11,589 nt of DNA from Nitrososphaera sp. UBA210. GTDB lineage: Archaea > Thermoproteota > Nitrososphaeria > Nitrososphaerales > Nitrososphaeraceae. Under the pieces are notes generated by a model. That model was given only the letters and a program-made list of their open reading frames with translations, was not told the origin of the DNA and searched no databases. The stretch spans positions 1-11,589 of the forward strand of contig DADA01000112.1 of assembly GCA_002494895.1 (NCBI GenBank), given 5' to 3'. Both the position numbers and the translations under genes were made by a program. The first letter of the stretch is position 1, and each line of letters begins with the position of its first letter. Shown in pieces: positions 1 to 5,118 of this stretch.

Positions 1-1
1 G

Positions 2-232
2 CTGATCAGTTCTGGCACCAAGATAGCCCTGGTGTGGAAGATACCGCAGAAGAGAATGACAGGTTCGGCGGGTTCCGGTAGAAGGCTAAGGGAATTGTTC
101 ATCAGCCCGCTATCAGCGGTCCGTGACGTTCCGATATTTGCGCTAATATTGATAGCCGGCTTCTTGGGCGTTGCCAAGCTTCTTTTCGGGCAATGCGTAC
201 TCGACAACCAAGAAGGTAATCTCATCATTTAG
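2..232 (+). CDS. C-terminal part of an unidentified protein with a terminal membrane segment (5' end outside window)
   Basis: This frame is open from the left edge to a TAG at 230-232, so only the last 76 codons are visible. A GTG at 32 could act as a start but is more likely internal. The visible part holds a basic, glycine/serine-rich stretch and then one strongly hydrophobic segment (PIFALILIAGFLGVAKLLFG) about 15 residues from the end, which looks like a C-terminal membrane anchor. The residues at the left edge (SGTKIALVWK) resemble one beta strand of secreted repeat proteins such as the one at 5453-6838, but that is too short to rely on. Codon choice (AAG, AGG, ATA, GCC) resembles the better supported genes. 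The stop lies inside the inverted repeat at 228-247, which could end the transcript. No family is recognised. Confidence 0.45.
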   Translation: MISSGTKIALVWKIPQKRMTGSAGSGRRLRELFISPLSAVRDVPIFALILIAGFLGVAKLLFGQCVLDNQEGNLII

Positions 233-247
233 TCATTTTTGACTAAA
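228..247. repeat. perfect inverted repeat, 8-bp arms and T4 loop
   Basis: The arms TTTAGTCA and TGACTAAA flank TTTT and are followed by five more A. The left arm contains the stop codon of the upstream frame. On the + strand this could be a hairpin terminator for that frame. Because the centre is about 27 bp upstream of the TATA element at 262-267, it could equally be a binding site for the regulator encoded at 289-957. The sequence does not decide between these. Confidence 0.55.
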
Positions 248-261
248 AAATAGCAAGTGAT

Positions 262-267
262 ATATAT
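262..267 (+). promoter_or_regulatory. TATA box for the gene at 289
   Basis: ATATAT lies in the A/T-rich stretch GTGATATATATGCC. Its centre is about 25 bp before the GTG at 289, the usual archaeal distance from TATA box to transcription start. A leaderless mRNA starting at or next to the GTG is therefore inferred. This is why 289 is preferred over the in-frame TTG at 280. Confidence 0.5.
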
Positions 268-288
268 GCCATTAGCTAATTGATACCT

Positions 289-957
289 GTGAATATACAG
301 TCTGTTCATTTTGGGAATGAGGCTAGGATCATAGATATGGCTAGACAAGGGTCTACCATATCAGGCATAGCGCATGAAACAGGCATTCCCTTCTCGACGG
401 TTCGCAGATCTGTATATGCATTTCAGAATATTGGAGTTATAAGAGCTGAAAAGAGGGGCAAGAAGGTATTCGTGAGAGTTACCAGCCAGGATCATCCTAT
501 CGTTGATTCCATGGTCAGAGCGGCAAGATGGATCAACACTGTGATATGGGATCCAGATACATTCGTAGCGCGTGCATTTGAGAAAAACAATATTGATTAC
601 GCCTTTGTCGGAACAAGCAAAATCAGATACACCAGAAAGGAATCACGAAATATGGTCCAAATCGCCGTCCGAAGAGAACAATACGAAAAGGCAAAGGCAA
701 TAATCAAAGAAGCATTCGATGGGATTGGTATCAGGACTACAGAGGATCCCAGTAAAACCATTGGCAATGCCATGTCTATAATCTATGTCAAATGCTTTCC
801 TGTAGATAGAGAGATAGGATATGAGGAGTACACCGCAAAGACCGCGGATTCGCACGAGACTATCAGGATAAAGGTCGCAGATAACGGCACCGAAAAGAGC
901 GCCATGCGAGGAGCAGGAGTAAAAGATACAACGTTCATCCCCACCCGCGCATCATGA
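289..957 (+). CDS. winged-helix protein with a nucleotidyltransferase-like C-terminal domain (antitoxin/regulator candidate)
   Basis: The protein has 222 residues from GTG 289 (225 from TTG 280). Residues about 10-65 form a helix-turn-helix with a wing: the recognition region reads SGIAHETGIPFSTVRRSVY and the wing has the basic run EKRGKKVFVRV. The following part, with DYAFVGTSKIRYTR and then VQIAVRREQYEKAKAII, has the strand-turn-helix order of nucleotidyltransferase-fold proteins, but no Asp-x-Asp pair follows the GT turn, so catalysis is unlikely. The last 40 residues are polar and probably loosely folded. The next gene on the strand is an NTase-fold protein, so the pair resembles AbiE-type systems, in which a winged-helix regulator/antitoxin precedes an NTase toxin. 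That role is inferred from order and fold. It could also be a plain transcription regulator. Confidence 0.7.
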   Translation: MNIQSVHFGNEARIIDMARQGSTISGIAHETGIPFSTVRRSVYAFQNIGVIRAEKRGKKVFVRVTSQDHPIVDSMVRAARWINTVIWDPDTFVARAFEKNNIDYAFVGTSKIRYTRKESRNMVQIAVRREQYEKAKAIIKEAFDGIGIRTTEDPSKTIGNAMSIIYVKCFPVDREIGYEEYTAKTADSHETIRIKVADNGTEKSAMRGAGVKDTTFIPTRAS

Positions 958-1079
958 CAGGCAATTTGTGTGCTCAATAGATGCAACAAAGAAAGCGAAG
1001 GAAAAGAAACGCTGCCAGACCAGAAATCCCTTCTCATATCTGGTTGCCGGAGGCGTACCGTTTCGGTAGCCTGCCGCGT

Positions 1080-1093
1080 TCTAATGCATTAGA
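1080..1093. promoter_or_regulatory. 14-bp perfect palindrome before the start at 1100
   Basis: TCTAATGCATTAGA is its own reverse complement and ends 6 bp before the ATG at 1100. A smaller repeat, TACCG-TTT-CGGTA, lies just upstream at 1056-1068. No TATA box is seen here. The palindrome could be an operator or an RNA hairpin that affects starting at 1100. A function is only inferred. Confidence 0.4.
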
Positions 1094-1099
1094 TACGCC

Positions 1100-1705
1100 A
1101 TGTTTGGTGCAGGAGCACTTGCAGTTCATAAAGTAATGGTTAGACCCACAATTGATATTGACTTCGTAGTTCACGATTACAAGAAGGCAGTAGAACTGCT
1201 GCAGGATCAACCGGGAATGGTTGACAAAGACCTTGAAAAGGAAAAGGATGGCATTCAAGTTGCAGAATTCCATTTTGATTCAGGGGTATCGGTTCAGATC
1301 TGGGACAATAATCTTTACTCCCTTCCAATGATCGATGATTCCTGGTCACGGGTTATTGCCAGAATAGTGCCTGGCTACGGCCCAATTCAGAGCATCGGTA
1401 TGGAAGATTTGATAATTTCAAAGGTTGGAAGATACACACAGAAAAAGGGTAATAGCCAGTATGAAGCCGAGAAGAATGTAAGAGATATTGTTTCGGCAAT
1501 GTCTACACTTTCAGGACCAGACGTGATAGGTCAAAGCTTTTTGGATTTCGTGACTTTGTGTTCTTTTGTGAAGAAAGTATTGAGCACATTCTGCAGGTTA
1601 GTTGCGTATACAATTTCGCTGCCTACGTATTCTACCTTGGCTCCTCTGCTTGCCACTTGGCTCTTCTTCAAGCCAAATTTCTTGATGCACAATTCTATGT
1701 CTTGA
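1100..1705 (+). CDS. nucleotidyltransferase-fold protein, probably truncated (pseudogene candidate)
   Basis: Residues 2-22 carry the NTase signature: GAGALAVHKV, then RPTIDIDF with the metal-binding pair Asp19 and Asp21. Residues 101-111 (MEDLIISKVGR) and the helix NVRDI near residue 127 match the later conserved part of DUF6036/AbiEii-like NTases. Two things suggest decay. From about residue 144 the frame is simply the antisense of the NTase gene at 1531-2076, so the native C-terminus has been lost. At the other end, the protein starts directly at the first NTase strand, where relatives usually have 20-30 residues before it, and the same frame upstream has stops at 1067 and 1085. It would be the toxin-like partner of 289-957 if intact. 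It may still be expressed as a shortened protein. Confidence 0.55.
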   Translation: MFGAGALAVHKVMVRPTIDIDFVVHDYKKAVELLQDQPGMVDKDLEKEKDGIQVAEFHFDSGVSVQIWDNNLYSLPMIDDSWSRVIARIVPGYGPIQSIGMEDLIISKVGRYTQKKGNSQYEAEKNVRDIVSAMSTLSGPDVIGQSFLDFVTLCSFVKKVLSTFCRLVAYTISLPTYSTLAPLLATWLFFKPNFLMHNSMS

Positions 1706-2076
1706 ACATCCCTGTCATCTAGCCTGCCGATCTTTGTAACAACTAGGTCTAGAGGATGAAGTACCATCAATTCGATTTTCTTCAATCGTGTCCTGATCGG
1801 CACGCTTTTCTTCAGGTAATCGGCAGGAAGAATCTGACTGAAAACCATGCCATCAGTCCACGTGTCTACCTTGAATCCATGGGGCACGCTTTTCTGAATC
1901 TTGTTAAATTCCTCGATGTCTGTGTGCGGACCGGTGAAGTCGATATCAACCGTTGATGGTTTTAGATTCAACAAGGTCATTGCTGTTCCTCCCGCAGCGA
2001 CCAGAATTATTTTTCTATCGAGCCTCCGGTCTACCTCTTGGAGCAGGCCGAGAAGGCGTGATCGGTCAAGTGGCAT
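1531..2076 (-). CDS. DUF6036-like nucleotidyltransferase (toxin-like partner of a wHTH/NTase pair)
   Basis: The 181-residue protein has the hallmark NTase core. A strand and glycine turn, ILVAAGGTAM (residues 24-33), is followed by KPSTVDIDF with Asp44 and Asp46 as the predicted metal ligands. LHPLDLVVTKIGR, then an acidic-to-basic helix (DDRDVQDIELCIKKFG), matches the later conserved block of this family. Length and motif order look complete. The start codon lies inside the last codons of the upstream gene (11-bp overlap with 2066-3142), so the two are very likely co-transcribed and translationally coupled. In AbiEii and MenT toxins this fold transfers nucleotides to tRNA or proteins. The substrate here cannot be read from sequence, and toxin activity is inferred from pairing with a winged-helix protein. 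Its 3' end overlaps the convergent frame 1100-1705 by 175 bp. Confidence 0.8.
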   Translation of the reverse strand: MPLDRSRLLGLLQEVDRRLDRKIILVAAGGTAMTLLNLKPSTVDIDFTGPHTDIEEFNKIQKSVPHGFKVDTWTDGMVFSQILPADYLKKSVPIRTRLKKIELMVLHPLDLVVTKIGRLDDRDVQDIELCIKKFGLKKSQVASRGAKVEYVGSEIVYATNLQNVLNTFFTKEHKVTKSKKL

Positions 2077-3142
2077 TGTATAGCCTCATCTTGTCTCTGA
2101 TGCTGTCCTCATCAGCCTTGATTTCATTAACGTGCATGCTCTCTAAAGTCGAAATACCCTCCTTTGTTTCGTGAGATGGCTTGATCTTGTATAGAGTTCT
2201 GAGTAACCCGAGCAGTCGATCAGAGTATTTGTACTTCTGGGATAGGAATGTCAGTACGTTATAGTTCAGCTTGTTTTTCGCAATGATCACTGGTATCGCT
2301 TCAGTCCTTCTGACATCCTTTCCCATCAGAATGGAAGAAATGATATATTCTATGCCGATATGCTCCCCTTCCCTTACTTCTCGCCCCATTTCCGTGTATC
2401 CGAATCTAGCCAGGTTGAATACCAGGTGATGTTCCGATATTCTCGTCGGATCGATCTCCTCGGGATCTATTCGTATGCGGACCCCTTTGATCAGGGCCTC
2501 TCTTATTTCAATCCAAAATGCTTGTGGATTGATAAAGGCTATCTTGTCCGCAAGTATATCCTTCAGAGGGTTTCTATCTTCAGACTTTAGCAAGTCCGGA
2601 AACTCGTCATTGGCAAGCGTCAGATGATCTATCCTTAGATTATGTATTTTCTGGAGCCTCAGTATTATTTCGCGTAGTGCCTGCCTGTGTTCCCGTATGG
2701 CCCGATCTCCTGTTGAACCCCGCAAGAGGATCAGAAATTCCATTCTGTTCAGCTTGATATTTTTCTCCGGTCTTGACATGCAAATTGAGTCCACAAGCGG
2801 GAGGCTCTTCAGATATGTATCTAATTCCAGAAGTAGCATCTGGAGCATCGTTCTTCCTCTTAGCAGATTACGCTTTTTCTTTAGCTCAAATTCAGCCAGG
2901 GTGTCGATAAGCAGATAGCTTTTGAAATTCAGAATAGCAATGGAGGAGGTTCCAATCTTTTCCAGCCCGATGATTCCTTCGCTCGCAAGAGACATCATTT
3001 CATCGTATATGTTGGCGTAGTAGGCTGTGCCATGAAGTTCCTTTATCCTATTGGCCAACTCGCTGATCGATAGGGGCCTTCCTAACGCTCTTGAAAGAGT
3101 GTCCAATATTCTGAATCTGGTCTCGTCCATTGTGCTCACCAT
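2066..3142 (-). CDS. winged-helix protein with a degenerate NTase-like core and helical C-terminal domain (regulator/antitoxin candidate)
   Basis: The protein has 358 residues. Residues 8-75 form a winged helix (LSISELANRIKELHG... then IIGLEKIGTSSIAIL as the wing). Residues about 110-215 follow the order of an archaeal NTase domain: a strand MEFLILLRG, a long helix REHRQALREIILRLQ, then LANDEFPDLL and the block NPLKDILADKIAFI before a Phe-Trp. Where an active enzyme has Asp-x-Asp before the LLV strand, this protein reads Arg-Met-Glu, so the catalytic metal site appears lost. Residues 240-325 are a helical region with VRRTEAIPVIIAKNKLNYN. It overlaps and precedes the active-looking NTase at 1531-2076, which fits an antitoxin or repressor for it. 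ATG 3142 is used. ATG 3130 (residue 5) is an alternative, since one TATA-like site (3152-3158) is about 25 bp from it. Confidence 0.7.
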   Translation of the reverse strand: MVSTMDETRFRILDTLSRALGRPLSISELANRIKELHGTAYYANIYDEMMSLASEGIIGLEKIGTSSIAILNFKSYLLIDTLAEFELKKKRNLLRGRTMLQMLLLELDTYLKSLPLVDSICMSRPEKNIKLNRMEFLILLRGSTGDRAIREHRQALREIILRLQKIHNLRIDHLTLANDEFPDLLKSEDRNPLKDILADKIAFINPQAFWIEIREALIKGVRIRIDPEEIDPTRISEHHLVFNLARFGYTEMGREVREGEHIGIEYIISSILMGKDVRRTEAIPVIIAKNKLNYNVLTFLSQKYKYSDRLLGLLRTLYKIKPSHETKEGISTLESMHVNEIKADEDSIRDKMRLYNAT

Positions 3143-3150
3143 GTGTAGCC

Positions 3151-3201
3151 ATACTATAGCATAATAGTATTACTACTATAGCCATATAGTATTCATACTA
3201 T
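3151..3201. promoter_or_regulatory. array of alternating ATACTAT/ATAGTAT heptamers (operator cluster) with promoter of the 3142 gene
   Basis: Five heptamer half sites alternate in direction within 51 bp: ATACTAT at 3151, ATAGTAT at 3164, TACTATA at 3174, ATAGTAT at 3186 and ATACTAT at 3195. Neighbouring copies form perfect inverted repeats with 6-bp (3151-3170), 4-bp (3174-3191) and 2-bp (3186-3201) spacers. The last site merges with TTTATAG on the - strand (about 3198-3204), a good TATA box for the gene starting at 3142. A multi-copy operator over the promoter is inferred, most simply for autoregulation by the winged-helix protein encoded just downstream. Confidence 0.6.
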
Positions 3202-3250
3202 AAATACGTTGTTTTGCTGGCTGTTCGCGTGCTGTTTCCACACTCGGATA

Positions 3251-3290
3251 ATATCGGCTAGTATATCCGATAGTAATTCATATCGGCTAG
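3251..3290. promoter_or_regulatory. ATATCGGCTAG direct repeats around the promoter of the RelE-like gene
   Basis: An 11-bp sequence, ATATCGGCTAG, occurs at 3251-3261 and again at 3280-3290. An inverted partial copy (CCGATA) lies between them at 3267-3272. The TATA-like AGTATATCC at about 3260-3268 is centred roughly 30 bp before the TTG at 3295, so the repeats bracket the likely promoter of the RelE-like gene. They differ from the heptamers at 3151-3201, so the two divergent genes probably answer to different regulators. Confidence 0.5.
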
Positions 3291-3294
3291 ATTA

Positions 3295-3627
3295 TTGGGC
3301 AAGAGAAATTTTCGTGTCTTTGCATCTCCTGATGTTCTGGACGTTCTTAAAGCGCTATCAAGTAACGACCCCGTAAAGCTCAAAGTTGATCAAGTTACAG
3401 ACGAGATGAAGCAGGACAAGAATCTTGGAGACTATATCAAGAAAAAGCCTTGGCCTGACAAATATATTAAAACACATGAAGTAACCAATCTTTATAGGCA
3501 CGAGATCGGCCGTAGCCACAGATTGATTTACACAATTAGAGGCAGAAAAGAGGACAAGGTCTATCAACTTTTAGATTTGCTTACACACAAGGAATACGAT
3601 ATATTGTTTGGCTATAGCACAACATAG
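3295..3627 (+). CDS. RelE/ParE-like toxin candidate without an adjacent antitoxin
   Basis: The protein has 110 residues. An N-terminal helical part (SPDVLDVLKAL to VDQVTDEMKQ) is followed by LYRHEIGRSHRLIYTIRG and then a closing strand and motif HKEYDILFGY. The order of two helices, then a sheet with the Arg-rich strand Y-R-x-x-x-G-x-x-x-R-x-I-Y, matches RelE/ParE-superfamily toxins. Basic residues Arg68, Arg73 and Arg76 and the terminal His98/Tyr101 are candidates for RNA binding or cleavage. In most RelE systems the antitoxin gene lies directly upstream on the same strand, but here that space is the 152-bp divergent promoter region. The convergent winged-helix gene at 3631-3954, 3 bp from its stop, or the divergent one at 3142 could be the partner. 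The TTG start is chosen because no ATG or GTG is available and a TATA-like site lies just upstream. Confidence 0.6.
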   Translation: MGKRNFRVFASPDVLDVLKALSSNDPVKLKVDQVTDEMKQDKNLGDYIKKKPWPDKYIKTHEVTNLYRHEIGRSHRLIYTIRGRKEDKVYQLLDLLTHKEYDILFGYSTT

Positions 3628-3630
3628 TTG

Positions 3631-3954
3631 CTACAGCTCAGTTGATTCATCCAGAGATTTTTTTGCTTTCCTGCCTTCCATGAATATCCAGACTATTGAG
3701 CCATCTCTATTCCGGGTTATCTTGTTTGACCTTTCCAGATAGGAAAGTGCTACTCCAAGTGTTCCATACTGAACCCCTCTTGGTAGCGATTTCCAGAGCT
3801 TGGTCTTTGATTCAAAATACTGCTCTTTTCTAATAGTATCTTCAATCATTTCCAAAGTGTCAAGGCGCGGCATGATCCGCCTTCGTGGCGGAGACATCGG
3901 AGGACGCTTTCTTGAAGAGACTTTGCTCCTTTTCGGTCGTCTTAGAATACTCAT
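3631..3954 (-). CDS. small winged-helix DNA-binding protein with a basic N-terminal tail
   Basis: The protein has 107 residues. Residues 1-30 are rich in Arg, Lys and Pro (RRPKRSK, RKRPPMSPPRRR) and probably unfolded, suited to contacting DNA or RNA. Residues 35-95 look like an archaeal winged helix: a helix DTIRKEQYFESKTKLWKSLP, a second helix YGTLGVALSYLERSNKI and a wing ending DGSIVWIF. Small proteins with this Trp-x-Phe wing are common in archaea and are usually annotated as winged-helix proteins of unknown role. A strong ribosome-binding site and a promoter covered by two palindromes suggest the gene is well translated and self-regulated. It converges on the RelE-like gene with a 3-bp gap, so it could be its antitoxin or repressor, but the opposite orientation makes that uncertain. 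Confidence 0.75.
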   Translation of the reverse strand: MSILRRPKRSKVSSRKRPPMSPPRRRIMPRLDTLEMIEDTIRKEQYFESKTKLWKSLPRGVQYGTLGVALSYLERSNKITRNRDGSIVWIFMEGRKAKKSLDESTEL

Positions 3955-3965
3955 TTCTTCGTTTT

Positions 3966-3974
3966 ACCTCCTCC
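3966..3974 (-). promoter_or_regulatory. strong Shine-Dalgarno sequence for the gene starting at 3954
   Basis: On the - strand GGAGGAGGT lies 11 bp before the ATG at 3954. It stands out here, where most genes appear leaderless. It supports 3954 as the start and fits a transcript beginning near 3977. Confidence 0.65.
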
Positions 3975-3998
3975 TGCATCAATCTATGAATCAGGAAC

Positions 3999-4032
3999 TA
4001 TTTATACATTAGTGTATATACAATTATGTATA
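3999..4032 (-). promoter_or_regulatory. TATA box overlapped by two tandem palindromes
   Basis: TATAAATA on the - strand (about 3999-4006) is the predicted TATA box for the winged-helix gene. It overlaps the palindrome TATACA-TTAG-TGTATA (4003-4018), which shares two bases with a second one, TATACA-ATTA-TGTATA (4017-4032). The centres are 14 bp apart. Two equivalent sites at the TATA/BRE position are typical of repressor operators that block TBP/TFB; self-regulation by the downstream gene is inferred. Confidence 0.6.
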
Positions 4033-4077
4033 TCAGATATCCTGCAACTTGTTCGTTTACGCTATCGAGCTTTCGAT

Positions 4078-4260
4078 CTATGTTTTTTGCTGGTTGTTCA
4101 GGGAGGGGTCGATCCATGTCCCATAGGACTTTTTTAAAAAGCTACAACCTCCAAAGCGCTTAGCGAGTTCTTTTCTGGTCTGCAGCAGTTTAGAGCCTTC
4201 AATCTTGCGGCCATTGTTGTAAAAGACTGGTAAAATGATGTCTACTCTAATTTGCTGCAA
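4078..4260 (-). CDS. small protein of unknown function, possibly a truncated N-terminal domain
   Basis: The frame gives 60 residues. A strand VDIILPVFYNNGRKIEG is followed by a helix LLQTRKELAKRFGG and then CSFLKKSYGTWIDPSL. The pattern of an exposed strand, helix and Trp-containing strand looks like the start of a longer alpha/beta domain that stops abruptly at NNQQKT. No continuation was recognised downstream, so it may be a broken gene. The start is a TTG only 7 bp after the stop of the 64-residue gene upstream, which implies one operon and coupled translation. No family is assigned and no function is proposed. Confidence 0.5.
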   Translation of the reverse strand: MQQIRVDIILPVFYNNGRKIEGSKLLQTRKELAKRFGGCSFLKKSYGTWIDPSLNNQQKT

Positions 4261-4267
4261 ACCGGGA

Positions 4268-4462
4268 CTATTTCTCTCTTACGTAGTTGATTCCCTTTTG
4301 CCTTAACAAGTTGCATTGCAGTTCATTTATGGTATACACATCATCAGCTGTTGTATGAACTGGCATCCCAGAATCCAAGAGAACTCCAAATCCTCTTAGT
4401 TCTTCCTCTTCGGTAGGAAAGCGAATTACTACAGGTCTGAGCTCAGATATGTCAGATGCCAT
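4268..4462 (-). CDS. small acidic protein of unknown function, first gene of a two-gene operon
   Basis: The protein has 64 residues: an acidic N-terminal half (FPTEEEELRGFGVLLDSG), then HTTADDVYTINELQCNLLRQKGI, which suggests a strand and a helix. There is no membrane segment or cysteine motif beyond a single Cys. The ATG at 4462 sits about 25 bp after a TATA box at 4484-4492, so a leaderless transcript is likely. It is followed after 7 bp by the 60-residue frame at 4078-4260. Small acidic first protein plus second small protein is the usual layout of antitoxin-toxin operons, and the position between TA-like modules fits, but nothing in the residues proves this. Confidence 0.6.
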   Translation of the reverse strand: MASDISELRPVVIRFPTEEEELRGFGVLLDSGMPVHTTADDVYTINELQCNLLRQKGINYVREK

Positions 4463-4483
4463 AGTCCGTCCCTCTTAATTCAT

Positions 4484-4492
4484 TGTATAAAA
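4484..4492 (-). promoter_or_regulatory. TATA box for the 4462 operon
   Basis: On the - strand the sequence CTTTTATACAATG contains a good archaeal TATA box whose centre is about 25 bp before the ATG at 4462. This places the transcription start at or next to the start codon. Confidence 0.55.
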
Positions 4493-4606
4493 GATGTTTT
4501 ATTAATATAAGCATTGGCCGTGCGTGGAGCAGGCAGTGGTCGCTCACTATACTAACCAGCATAACATAGACGCCGCTCAATAAACGAAAACGGATATTGC
4601 GGAAGC

Positions 4607-4624
4607 AACAAAGCTTTCTTTGTT
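4607..4624. repeat. inverted repeat directly after the PIN gene
   Basis: AACAAAG and CTTTGTT are separated by CTTT and lie one base beyond the stop of the PIN-domain gene. A hairpin that helps end or protect the PIN transcript is possible. No T-run follows on the - strand, so it is a weak terminator candidate. Confidence 0.35.
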
Positions 4625-4625
4625 T

Positions 4626-5102
4626 TCATGCTCGGCCCATAATACGACTGTGTATACCCCGTCGCCGTGCTTTTCCGATAGCTCCTTCAGAAAAAACTCT
4701 ACTCAGCATTTGCAACATTTCTGCCACTGAAACTATCCTGATGCCTCTGAATCCTTTCATATCCAGCAGGTGGTTATCACCTGATACGACAGATCTGGCT
4801 CTGCCGTCAACTGCAGTTCTCAGAGTAGTGTCATCATCAGGGTCTTGCTTCACCGCTCTGAACTTTGATTTTATCTTGACGATCGATGCCGAGCTCGCCA
4901 GATCCCTGAGAAAGTCTGTGATGTCTTCATGATCGACATACCTGCATATCCTGGGCTCGTTCGCAATCATAGCCACTTCCTCTAGGATTTCTTTTGAAAT
5001 GACAAGTTCGTGATTTAGCAGGATTTCGAGGAGGAGGTCTCTCGGCTTTCCTTCTTTAATTAGCCCTGAAATGAGGACGTTGGTGTCCAGAACTATCTTC
5101 AT
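4626..5102 (-). CDS. PIN-domain ribonuclease toxin (VapC-like)
   Basis: The protein has 158 residues and the ordered acidic residues of a PIN nuclease: Asp6 in VLDTNVLISGL, Glu41/42 in SKEILEEVA, the cluster Asp89-Asp91 in QDPDDDTTL, and Asp109 in VVSGDNHLL. Together these coordinate Mg2+ or Mn2+ for RNA cleavage. The arrangement, with DPDDD and SGDNHLL, is that of the PIN-family TA toxins grouped as COG1569. Residues about 138-158 are an extra basic tail (GKARRRGIHSRIMGR) beyond the usual end of the domain, which might bind RNA. The gene follows the AbrB/MazE-type antitoxin gene with a 16-bp gap that contains no ribosome-binding site, so the two are probably read from one mRNA. The RNA target is unknown. 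Confidence 0.87.
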   Translation of the reverse strand: MKIVLDTNVLISGLIKEGKPRDLLLEILLNHELVISKEILEEVAMIANEPRICRYVDHEDITDFLRDLASSASIVKIKSKFRAVKQDPDDDTTLRTAVDGRARSVVSGDNHLLDMKGFRGIRIVSVAEMLQMLSRVFSEGAIGKARRRGIHSRIMGRA

Positions 5103-5118
5103 AATTGCGACTGTGGTC

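Noticed and set aside
1034..1349. - strand frames of 69-79 codons opposite the + strand NTase
   Set aside because: They oppose the clear NTase motif frame (RPTIDIDF) and show no protein-like pattern.
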